Below, in pieces: positions 1-5,277 of a stretch of DNA of 7,289 bases. A program made the translations under genes and the position numbers. The stretch is from NCBI GenBank assembly GCA_036508635.1, contig DATCGY010000183.1, positions 1-7,289 of the forward strand, written 5' to 3'. Numbering within the stretch: position 1 is the stretch's first letter; each line of letters starts with the position of its first letter. The notes below the pieces were generated by a model. It did not search any database. It saw only the letters and a list, made by a program, of their open reading frames with translations, and was not told where the DNA came from. The DNA comes from FEN-727 sp036508635. Lineage in GTDB: Bacteria; Actinomycetota; Geothermincolia; Fen-727; Anoxymicrobiaceae.

Positions 1-244
1 CCTCGAATATCTCGTCGAGCCTGATGTCGCGGGGCTCGCGCGCCAGCTGGTAACCCCCGGTGGCGCCTCTTTCGGCGACCACGAGGTCATGGTCACGCAG
101 GAGAGTCATCATATGCTCCAGATATCTCTTGGACACGCCTTGCCTCGCGGCTATGTCCTTGAGCAACACCAGCTTCCCCTGGTTGTTTACAGCAATGTCG
201 AGCATTGCGCGCATGCCGTACCTGGCCCGCGTCGAGAACTTCAA
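1..244 (-). CDS. Rrf2/IscR-family transcriptional regulator (5' part only)
   Basis: The visible 81 residues are the N-terminal winged helix-turn-helix of an Rrf2-family regulator; the gene runs off the left edge. The protein starts MKFSTRARYGMRAMLDIA, the family's hallmark opening. The recognition helix region follows (KDIAARQGVSKRYLEHMM, about residues 29-46), then the wing (RGATGGYQLAR, about 59-69). I chose the TTG at 244 because GGGAGGT lies 6 nt upstream and because this start gives the family's usual N-terminus; no ATG fits. Full-length members are about 130-160 residues, and many carry three cysteines for an Fe-S cluster in the C-terminal half. That part is outside the window, so I cannot tell an IscR-like Fe-S sensor from a CymR-like cysteine regulator. 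In many Gram-positive genomes such a gene is followed by a cysteine desulfurase, which would lie to the left. It is divergent from the FBP aldolase/phosphatase gene. Confidence 0.93.
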   Translation of the reverse strand, partial: MKFSTRARYGMRAMLDIAVNNQGKLVLLKDIAARQGVSKRYLEHMMTLLRDHDLVVAERGATGGYQLAREPRDIRLDEIFE

Positions 245-312
245 GTTAATACCTCCCGGCACCCCCGCGAACGCGTGATTGATCCACCGGTGTCAAGGAT
301 GCCCATTAAACG

Positions 313-347
313 CTTTTCCGGTTCCCCAAGGAACCCTCCCTTTTCCG
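313..347. repeat. Hairpin flanked by short direct repeats in the Rrf2-gene leader
   Basis: A perfect inverted repeat GGTTCC-CCAA-GGAACC occupies 320-335. It is flanked by two copies of CTTTTCCG, at 313-320 and 340-347. An 8-bp palindrome CACCGGTG follows nearer the Rrf2 start (285-292). These lie in the 275-bp spacer between the divergent Rrf2 and FBP aldolase/phosphatase genes. They would fall in the Rrf2 transcript leader if its promoter is at about 355-384. An operator, for example for autoregulation, or a leader hairpin is possible. Neither is shown, and the sequence does not clearly match a known IscR or CymR site. Confidence 0.4.
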
Positions 348-354
348 CCGAAAC

Positions 355-384
355 AATCTAGCATCACGATAGGATTTCGGTCAA
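355..384 (-). promoter_or_regulatory. Possible promoter of the Rrf2-family gene
   Basis: On the minus strand TTGACC (384-379) and TAGATT (360-355) are separated by 18 nt, matching the sigma-70 boxes at 5/6 and 4/6 positions. This would give a leader of about 100 nt carrying the GGTTCC hairpin. A second -35-like TTGACA lies closer (296-291) but has no acceptable -10 behind it. This is a weak call. Confidence 0.3.
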
Positions 385-449
385 TCGGGGCGAAGTTACA
401 GGGTTTGGATCGGAGGTCTGGCGGCATGTCCACCGTTCGGCCCTCGTTT

Positions 450-475
450 TGCTATAATGTTTGGATTCTTAAGAA
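450..475 (+). promoter_or_regulatory. Extended -10 promoter of the FBP aldolase/phosphatase gene, with a TTCTTAAGAA palindrome at the predicted start site
   Basis: TGC-TATAAT at 450-458 is a perfect -10 hexamer with the TGN extension. No recognisable -35 lies 16-18 nt upstream, which fits extended -10 promoters that do not need one. Transcription should begin near 465, leaving a leader of about 55 nt. A perfect 10-bp palindrome TTCTTAAGAA (466-475) sits at the predicted start site, a place where a bound repressor would block initiation. The octamer GTTTGGAT occurs at 403-410 and again at 459-466. Regulator identity is unknown; the divergent Rrf2-family protein is one candidate. Confidence 0.65.
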
Positions 476-519
476 CTTAGATGCGACTGAAGAATTGACG
501 GCAGCAAGGAGGTTGGCAC

Positions 520-1617
520 ATGGAGGTCACGCTTAGCATAATCAAGGCGGACGTCGGGGGCTGGGTCGGGCACTCGGACGTTCACCCGGAGCTGAGGAAG
601 TGTTGCAACGCACATTTGGACAAGGCAAAGAAGGACGGGCTCATCATCGACTACTGCCAGGGCGAGGTCGGAGATGATATAGCGCTCATTATGACCCACA
701 CGAAGGGCATCGAGAACGAAGAGATCCACAAGTTCTCGTGGGACACCTTCACCTCCATGACGGAGGTCGCGAAGGAGTACGGCCAGTACGGCGCCGGGCA
801 GGACCTCCTGGTCGATGCTTTCTCGGGCAACCTTAAGGGCATGGGGCCCGGGTTCGCTGAGATGACCATTCAGGAGCGCCCCGCCGAGCCGATCCTCATC
901 TTCCTCGCTGACAAGACGGAGCCCGGTGCCTGGAACCTGCCGCTGTACAAGATGTTCGCCGACCCGTTCAACACCATCGGACTCGTGATCGACCCCAGCA
1001 TGCACGAGGGATTCCGTTACGAGGTCCTGGACCTCATCGGCGAGCGCAAGATCATCTTCAGTACCCCCGAAGAGATCTATGACATGCTGGTCTTCATCGG
1101 CTCGCCTTCGCGCTACGTCATCAAGCAGATATTCCGCAAAGACTCTGACGAGCCCGTAGCGGTCACTTCGACACAGCGCCTTTTCCTGATGGCCGGGCGT
1201 TATGTGGGCAAGGACGACCCGGTTATGGCCGTTCGTGCGCAGAGCGGTCTTCCGGCGGTCGGCGAAGTGCTCGAGCCGTTCTCTTTCCCACACACGGTGG
1301 CCGGCTGGATGAGGGGTTCTCACCACGGTCCCCTGATGCCCGTGGGCTTTGCGGACGACACCCCGACCCGCTTCGACGGGCCTCCACGTGTCGTATGTCT
1401 CGGGTTCCAGCTCAAAGACGGCAAGCTGATCGGTCCCCGCGATATGTTCGCCGACATTAGCTACGACAACGCCAGGCGGCAGGCGCTCGACGCGGCTGAC
1501 TACCTGAGGAGGCACGGCCCGTTCGAGCCCCACAGGCTCCCGCTCGAGGAGATGGAATACACCACGATGCCCAGCGTCATGAAGAAGCTGAAAGACCGCT
1601 TCGAAGCAGTAGACTGA
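520..1617 (+). CDS. fbp: Fructose-1,6-bisphosphate aldolase/phosphatase (archaeal-type, class V FBPase)
   Basis: This 365-residue protein is a bifunctional FBPA/P. The family condenses glyceraldehyde-3-phosphate and dihydroxyacetone phosphate to fructose-1,6-bisphosphate and then removes the 1-phosphate, a one-way gluconeogenic step in the cytoplasm. The N-terminus SIIKADVGGWVGH carries metal-binding D11 and H18. GDD at 51-53 gives D52/D53, YGAGQD is at 90-95, and ADK at 130-132 holds D131/K132. RYVGKDDP (227-234) holds the aldolase tyrosine Y228 and Schiff-base lysine K231 with metal-binding D232/D233. The late active-site tyrosine is Y347 (MEYTT). These correspond to Y229, K232 and Y348 of the structurally studied archaeal enzymes, offset by one. 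Length is normal for the family, which occurs in most archaea and some deep-branching bacteria. The ATG at 520 is set by AAGGAGGT at 506-513, 6 nt upstream. It is monocistronic, with its own promoter and terminator. Confidence 0.97.
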   Translation: MEVTLSIIKADVGGWVGHSDVHPELRKCCNAHLDKAKKDGLIIDYCQGEVGDDIALIMTHTKGIENEEIHKFSWDTFTSMTEVAKEYGQYGAGQDLLVDAFSGNLKGMGPGFAEMTIQERPAEPILIFLADKTEPGAWNLPLYKMFADPFNTIGLVIDPSMHEGFRYEVLDLIGERKIIFSTPEEIYDMLVFIGSPSRYVIKQIFRKDSDEPVAVTSTQRLFLMAGRYVGKDDPVMAVRAQSGLPAVGEVLEPFSFPHTVAGWMRGSHHGPLMPVGFADDTPTRFDGPPRVVCLGFQLKDGKLIGPRDMFADISYDNARRQALDAADYLRRHGPFEPHRLPLEEMEYTTMPSVMKKLKDRFEAVD

Positions 1618-1636
1618 AGCTCAAAGAACCACTCGC

Positions 1637-1671
1637 GAAAGGGCGACTTACAAAGTCGCCCTTTCTTTTTT
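1637..1671 (+). terminator. Rho-independent terminator of the FBP aldolase/phosphatase gene
   Basis: A perfect 13-bp stem (GAAAGGGCGACTT, 1637-1649, pairing with 1653-1665) closes a 3-nt ACA loop and is followed by six T residues (1666-1671). It begins 20 nt after the stop codon. This is a strong intrinsic terminator on the plus strand. Confidence 0.95.
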
Positions 1672-1740
1672 GTCTGTTCTCCCACCCCTCAGATCACAGT
1701 CTTCTTATTGTCCTTAACTGCAGGGCGAGGAAAAGGGAAA

Positions 1741-1826
1741 GAGCGGGGTCAGGTCTTTTATTGTTTGCTACTCCGGTTGTCTTGAGGAGGGGACAATAGC
1801 AAACAATAAAAGACCTGACCCCGCTC
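1741..1826. mobile_element. 86-bp palindromic element with perfect 30-bp inverted repeats (REP/MITE-like)
   Basis: Positions 1741-1770 are the exact reverse complement of 1797-1826, 30 of 30 bases, around a 26-nt loop that itself contains TTGTC/GACAA (1777-1781 and 1792-1796). The arms contain GGGGTCAGGTCTTTTATT. GGGGTCAGGTCTT-type palindromes recur in many bacterial genomes and have been linked to REP-associated Y1 (IS200-like) transposases; that link is from memory and not checked here. No transposase is present, so any mobility would be in trans. No direct repeat flanks it, which fits a Y1-type process rather than a DDE transposon. It lies 15 bp past the acuA-like stop (minus strand). Its hairpin, followed on that strand by TTTCCCTTTT, could also end the acuA transcript. 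Confidence 0.75.
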
Positions 1827-1841
1827 ACCCCGAGCCGCCCT

Positions 1842-2663
1842 TTAGAAGCCGCGGAGCATGGCTTCCCAGTCGTTGGAGAAAAGTAGGCCGGCAAATTTCT
1901 GGTAGTTTGAAAAAGAAACGTTTTTTCCGAGCCTCACGAGGAACAGGTTGGCGGCATCCATTGTCACGTTGGGCTCGTCGGTGGCCATCTCGATGAAGCT
2001 GAACTTTTCCGCCAGGTGGATGAAGAGCTCACGGTACCGCATCTTGTCCATCCCCGTACCTTCGAGGTCCCAGTGCCACGTGAAAGCCGTGGTCAGCACT
2101 ACCTTGTCGTCATAGAACGGGTCATCGAAGGTAAGTTGCAGCATGTTCTCCGCCAGGCCGATCTCGCGGTAATTGCGGCTTACCTCGATCGCACCGAGTT
2201 CGAACAGCCAGGGATACCCGGGCTTTCCCCATCGCTCGCGTTCGGAGGGGTGATGCATTCCGATATAAGACACCAGCAGATCGTCCACGATGCCGGCGAT
2301 GACGTTGCCACCGTCGAGGCGGGCGACTTTAACGAGCGCCTTTTTCTGGCGGTCCGGGTTGTTCCTGCTGAACATCCTGATACCCGGGTCCACGGTAAGC
2401 TGCTCGACCTTTTCCGCGGGACAGTAATTCTCGAGGTGGATTGTCCCCTTCGGGGACTCAATATCGAGCTCGTTTTTTTTCGGCGGAGCTGATTGCTCCT
2501 CCCGCTCGGACTCACGCGCCTCTCCATCGAGGACCTTTCCGAAACCATGGGTGAAAGGCGGCTTCCCCGGCGTTCCCTTTTCTGGTGCGTTACCGGAGGG
2601 CGCGCTCGCACCCCCGCTCGCACTGCCGGGTCTTTTATCGCTCTTGTTTTCTTTTCGGAACAT
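1842..2663 (-). CDS. acuA: AcuA-like GNAT acetyltransferase with a disordered N-terminal extension
   Basis: The 273-residue product matches Bacillus AcuA, the acetyltransferase that inactivates acetyl-CoA synthetase by lysine acetylation, over about residues 64-262. Recognisable blocks are LFELGAIEVSRNYREIGLAENML (153-175, the acetyl-CoA-binding GNAT core), FTWHWDLEGT (194-203), the MATDEP segment (226-231) and the NLFLVRLGKNVS segment (239-250). AcuA is about 210 residues, and this protein adds about 63 at the N-terminus rich in Gly, Pro, Ser, Lys and Glu, predicted disordered. I chose the ATG at 2663. The frame stays open to 2741, but that longer start would lie upstream of the likely promoter (2707-2702), and no ATG lies between. 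The ribosome binding site is weak (GGGGG 11 nt upstream). An A8 run (2480-2473) marks the junction of the tail and the catalytic domain. It is divergent from an AcuB-like CBS gene. AcuC deacetylase and the synthetase are not in the window. Confidence 0.88.
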   Translation of the reverse strand: MFRKENKSDKRPGSASGGASAPSGNAPEKGTPGKPPFTHGFGKVLDGEARESEREEQSAPPKKNELDIESPKGTIHLENYCPAEKVEQLTVDPGIRMFSRNNPDRQKKALVKVARLDGGNVIAGIVDDLLVSYIGMHHPSERERWGKPGYPWLFELGAIEVSRNYREIGLAENMLQLTFDDPFYDDKVVLTTAFTWHWDLEGTGMDKMRYRELFIHLAEKFSFIEMATDEPNVTMDAANLFLVRLGKNVSFSNYQKFAGLLFSNDWEAMLRGF

Positions 2664-2701
2664 GTGGCTATTGGCCCCCGCTTCATCTCTGCAACGCAAG
2701 A

Positions 2702-2709
2702 AGTATAAT
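2702..2709. promoter_or_regulatory. Overlapping divergent -10 elements for acuA and the CBS gene
   Basis: AGTATAAT reads TATAAT on the plus strand (2704-2709), facing the CBS gene, and TATACT on the minus strand (2707-2702), facing acuA. The two -10 hexamers share four bases. Neither has a strong -35: on the minus strand TTGGGA (2732-2727) is 19 nt away, and on the plus strand nothing convincing lies at 2681-2686. Predicted leaders are about 30 nt for acuA and about 60 nt for the CBS gene. Symmetric -10 sequences are known to drive bidirectional transcription in bacteria. The call rests on hexamer match and position only. Confidence 0.5.
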
Positions 2710-2774
2710 TGAAATTGCGAAGATAATCCCAAAGCGCGCATATCGTCAGGGAAGAGACTCGGGGAGGGCGGCCA

Positions 2775-3191
2775 GTGAAAGTGCTCGAACGTATGACCAC
2801 GGATGTTGTCACGGTCACATTTTCCGAACCGATGCGCAATGCCTGGGAGCTGGTAGAGAAGAAGAAGCTCCGCCGGTTTCCGGTCATGGATGGGGAGCGG
2901 CTAGTCGGGATCGTCACTGACCGCGACCTCAGGGACGCGACGGCTTCATCTGTCGTGCTGATGGAAAAGCAGTATCACGACTTCCTGCTCGATACCGTCA
3001 TGGTCGAATCCATAATGACGCCGGAGCCTGCAACCATTTCAACCAGAGCGGATATCAGGGACGCGGCGCGCTTGATCCTGGAGCTGAAAGTCGGAGGCCT
3101 CCCCGTGGTGGAAGATGGCAAGCTCGTGGGGATCCTCACCGAGACTGACCTAGTCGAAGCCTTGGTAGAGTTGCTCGATACCGCTTCCTGA
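2775..3191 (+). CDS. CBS-domain pair protein, AcuB-like
   Basis: The 138-residue product is two CBS domains in tandem (a Bateman module) with nothing else. CBS1 spans about residues 7-58 and ends GIVTDRDLR (45-53). CBS2 spans about 79-133, opens with SIMTPEPATIS and ends GILTETDLV (119-127). The G-h-h-T-x-x-D signatures are the usual contacts for adenine nucleotides (AMP, ATP, SAM). The opening MKVLERMTTDVVTV and the spacing resemble Bacillus AcuB, but AcuB has about 214 residues with a C-terminal ACT domain that is missing here. The GTG at 2775 is chosen because GGGGAGGG (2761-2768) lies 6 nt upstream; the next ATG (2793) has no such site. It sits head to head with acuA. An energy-sensing partner of acetate metabolism is a reasonable inference, but stand-alone CBS pairs have many roles. 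No clear terminator follows. Confidence 0.9.
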   Translation: MKVLERMTTDVVTVTFSEPMRNAWELVEKKKLRRFPVMDGERLVGIVTDRDLRDATASSVVLMEKQYHDFLLDTVMVESIMTPEPATISTRADIRDAARLILELKVGGLPVVEDGKLVGILTETDLVEALVELLDTAS

Positions 3192-3266
3192 GCCGAGTCT
3201 CTCGGGCCAGGGCCGGACCAAAAGGAAGGCGTCACAGGTTCTTACTATCGGTTGCCTCCGCGAGTA

Positions 3267-4004
3267 TCAGTTGACCTTTATCGTCCAGGCACCCACAGCC
3301 TCGACGTCGATGAGGTATCTGACACCGCTCTGAAGGGGCGCGGTTGCCGTGGCGTTGTAAGGCCCAGTGGCGTCCGCAAGCTCCTGGACCGCCTGCCCCG
3401 TCGAGTTCAACAGCTTCACCGTGAGCTTGGAAGTCCCCGTGAAGTTTATGACGAAGTCGGTGTTCTTGCCCGAGGACTGGAAATACTCGGTCGCAATGGG
3501 ACCGGTACCGGTGAACTGGAGAGGGGTGAAAGGAACGACCTGCGGCACGGACTCGTCGATGTCGATCTCCCATGCTCCGGTGGCCGTCACGGTGACTTCA
3601 TAGAGCCCGGCTGAACTTATCCCGGTTGCCGTGCTGCCGGTTATATTGGTGTTCACGTCCGCAAGGACATCGACCAGCCTGCCGCTTGAATTGCGAAGCT
3701 CAGCCTTGAAGTTGGAACCTCCGCTGTAGAGCATTTGCGAAACGGCTATGCCCTTAGCCAGCGTGAACGGCTGGGTCGTCATGCTCCCTCCACCGCTGAG
3801 CAGTACCGGGCCTTGTGGTTGCGCGGCGCCCGACGGTGAGGTAGAAGCTTGAGTAGATGTGGAAGTCGGTTTGCTCGACGCGCTCTTGGAACTCGAGTTA
3901 GACCCACACCCCGCCGCAATGACCGCCACCGACCATATCGACACGCAAAGCGAAAACACCAGCAGCGATCTGACGGCTTTCAAAGAGCTCCTGCCAGGCG
4001 CCAT
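3267..4004 (-). CDS. Lipoprotein with two tandem beta-rich repeats, function unknown
   Basis: The 245-residue product has a signal peptide with a hydrophobic stretch (about 12-31) and a lipobox ending AAGC, so C33 is the likely lipidated residue. A Ser/Thr-rich linker (34-60) follows. The rest is two copies of a roughly 90-residue unit. Each copy has an NSSG or NSTG motif (105-108 and 200-203), a following L-A-D (114-116 and 209-211), and ends GAWEI or GAWTI (143-147 and 238-242), giving a period of 95 residues. Alternating hydrophobic residues suggest a beta-sandwich, as in many extracellular binding or adhesion modules; I recognise no named family. The ATG at 4004 has GGGAG 10 nt upstream. 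The preceding lipoprotein gene stops 18 nt before it, so the two are probably co-transcribed. No strong terminator follows in the 75 bp before the convergent CBS gene. Confidence 0.85.
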   Translation of the reverse strand: MAPGRSSLKAVRSLLVFSLCVSIWSVAVIAAGCGSNSSSKSASSKPTSTSTQASTSPSGAAQPQGPVLLSGGGSMTTQPFTLAKGIAVSQMLYSGGSNFKAELRNSSGRLVDVLADVNTNITGSTATGISSAGLYEVTVTATGAWEIDIDESVPQVVPFTPLQFTGTGPIATEYFQSSGKNTDFVINFTGTSKLTVKLLNSTGQAVQELADATGPYNATATAPLQSGVRYLIDVEAVGAWTIKVN

Positions 4005-4022
4005 CCCGCATCATCTCCCGTG

Positions 4023-4487
4023 TCAGCCAAGCGTGTTATCGACATACCAGACGTCATTGACCTTTACGACGTTGACGACCCTTTCCTCTTTCTGCAGCGA
4101 CTTGAAATCCCTGGTCTCGGTCTTCTGCTGGCCAAGGATCGGAGCGGTATAGGTTATCTTGCCATCTGTGATAACGACCGTCGCCTTGTTCTTGTCCGCT
4201 TTGTTCAGCTCGGTGGTCAAGGAGAGACCCTGCACCTTGATCTTTACTTGTTCGAACTTCTGCTTTGCTAGGGCTTCCTGGTCCTTGGTCAGTTTTTGCG
4301 GGACGACGGAAGCCTTAAAGGCGTTCCAGTCTCCGCTTTGCCATGCGTCGAAGTACTTTGTTACGGCGCCATCGGGCGAGTTGCCGCCTCCGCATCCCAC
4401 CACCAGCGCGGTTACAGACAGAATAGCGATAATGAATAGCGCCGCGACCGCGATGGTCTTTCTGGAAACACCGGGAAAGCTCTTCAT
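4023..4487 (-). CDS. Small lipoprotein, DUF4878/NTF2-like, paralogue of the one at 4653-5159
   Basis: The 154-residue product has a basic N-terminus, a hydrophobic signal segment (about 11-30) and lipobox LVVGC with C32, followed by a short Gly-rich spacer. The mature domain opens AVTKYFDAWQSGDWNAFKASVVP (41-63). This helix pattern is typical of small NTF2-like or DUF4878 exported domains, in which a cone-shaped sheet follows paired helices. It closes with a V-x-DVWYVDN strand (about 143-151) of the kind that ends such domains. It aligns along its length with the lipoprotein encoded immediately upstream (AVNNFYKAIEAHNWNTY and KGSWYVNT are the equivalents), so the two arose by duplication. The ATG at 4487 has only a weak GGGGG 11 nt upstream. 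It has its own promoter at 4538-4546. Ligand and role are unknown. Confidence 0.87.
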   Translation of the reverse strand: MKSFPGVSRKTIAVAALFIIAILSVTALVVGCGGGNSPDGAVTKYFDAWQSGDWNAFKASVVPQKLTKDQEALAKQKFEQVKIKVQGLSLTTELNKADKNKATVVITDGKITYTAPILGQQKTETRDFKSLQKEERVVNVVKVNDVWYVDNTLG

Positions 4488-4537
4488 AGCCAGGTAAACC
4501 CCCTGTCAGGAAACGTGCATACAACCTGCTGAAAATC

Positions 4538-4546
4538 AGTATACCA
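4538..4546 (-). promoter_or_regulatory. Extended -10 promoter for the lipoprotein pair
   Basis: TGG-TATACT on the minus strand (4546-4538) lies about 50 nt before the ATG at 4487. It has the TGN extension and 5/6 matches to the -10 consensus. No good -35 is visible. It closely resembles the TGG-TATAAT promoter of the paralogous lipoprotein gene, suggesting the promoter was duplicated with the gene. Confidence 0.55.
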
Positions 4547-4652
4547 GCAAACCATATGCTATCCGCGGACGAAAGAAGTGTGAACCGGGACCCGGCGCTG
4601 AGGCAATAAAGCTAACCTCCAGTGCCGGGACAACAGCTTTCGGTCTATCGGG

Positions 4653-5159
4653 CTACTGCGACGGCTGCTGCTGTGCCGGCACATCGGCACTCGCCAGAGG
4701 AGTGTTGACGTACCAGCTGCCCTTGTACTTCTGAACCTTTACGGTCGGGGTTATGCCGTACGACTTCTTTATCTCGGCGATGGTTGTCGATTCTTTCTGC
4801 CCGGTCGAAGGGTTGGTGCCTGTGATAGTGCCGGACGTGAGCTCTACCTCCGCGGTGTTCGGGTCTTTCTTGTCAATGACCGTCTTGTACTGAAGGCCGC
4901 TGTACTTGTAGTCGACCTCTTTGAACTTCTTCTTCTGCGAAGTGATGTCGCTCTCGGTCATCCTTCTGACGTTGTTGGGAAGGACGGAATCAAGATATGT
5001 GTTCCAGTTGTGCGCTTCGATCGCCTTGTAGAAGTTATTCACCGCTTGCTGGGGCGTCGAAGCCCCGCAACCCGCGACCAGGATGATCGTAAGCCCAAGC
5101 ACGAGCACGATACCAGCCGCCAGCCGCGTCGCCGCCCTCGGTTTTGCCGAGTTTCCCAC
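4653..5159 (-). CDS. Small lipoprotein, DUF4878/NTF2-like
   Basis: The 168-residue product has a signal peptide (MGNSAKPRAATR then a hydrophobic stretch, 13-30) and lipobox LVAGC with C31. The mature part begins with paired helices (QQAVNNFYKAIEAHNWNTYL, about 36-55). A charged segment (SQKKKFKEVDYKY) and alternating strands follow, ending with KGSWYVNTP (about 147-155) and a short Gln/Pro-rich tail (DVPAQQQPSQ). The GTG at 5159 is chosen over the long upstream open frame because AGGAGGT (5173-5167) is placed 7 nt away and because this start gives a proper signal peptide; the longer frame would run antiparallel-register through the coding region of the preceding gene. It is a paralogue of the lipoprotein at 4023-4487, with the same lipobox-to-helix spacing. 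It probably acts on the outer face of the cytoplasmic membrane; function is unknown. Confidence 0.88.
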   Translation of the reverse strand: MGNSAKPRAATRLAAGIVLVLGLTIILVAGCGASTPQQAVNNFYKAIEAHNWNTYLDSVLPNNVRRMTESDITSQKKKFKEVDYKYSGLQYKTVIDKKDPNTAEVELTSGTITGTNPSTGQKESTTIAEIKKSYGITPTVKVQKYKGSWYVNTPLASADVPAQQQPSQ

Positions 5160-5198
5160 TAAAAATACCTCCTGGAGTGGGGGAAGAGCCATCGATAG

Positions 5199-5226
5199 AT
5201 TATACCACTGCATCACAGCTTGGTAA
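5199..5226 (-). promoter_or_regulatory. Promoter of the GTG-start lipoprotein gene
   Basis: On the minus strand TTACCA (5226-5221, 4/6 match) and TATAAT (5204-5199, perfect) are separated by 16 nt, and TGG directly precedes the -10. Predicted transcription starts near 5192, about 20 nt before the ribosome binding site. This is among the best promoters in the window. It lies in the 118-bp gap after the coiled-coil gene, so the lipoprotein can be expressed independently. Confidence 0.7.
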
Positions 5227-5277
5227 CCGCGTTTTCCTCCCCGCGATTGTATGTCTCTCCGTTTGGACGCAGCTTGC

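Noticed and set aside
495..500. TTGACG as a -35 box just before the FBP aldolase/phosphatase gene
   Set aside because: Its -10 would fall inside the ribosome binding site or coding region, and a better promoter exists at 450-458.
469..1533. A 354-codon open frame on the minus strand
   Set aside because: It is exactly antisense to the FBP aldolase/phosphatase, which has all catalytic residues and proper signals. The antisense product matches nothing recognisable and arises from GC-rich codon bias.
2664..2741. Longer AcuA start at 2741
   Set aside because: It lies upstream of the likely acuA -10 (2707-2702), has no ribosome binding site, and the added residues do not resemble any AcuA protein.
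2180..2917. A 245-codon minus-strand frame across acuA and the CBS gene
   Set aside because: It overlaps two well-supported genes in another frame and has an Arg/Ser-rich composition typical of shadow frames.
3193..3205. Hairpin CCGAG-TCT-CTCGG as a shared terminator for the convergent CBS and lipoprotein genes
   Set aside because: The stem is only 5 bp and neither strand has a T-run after it.
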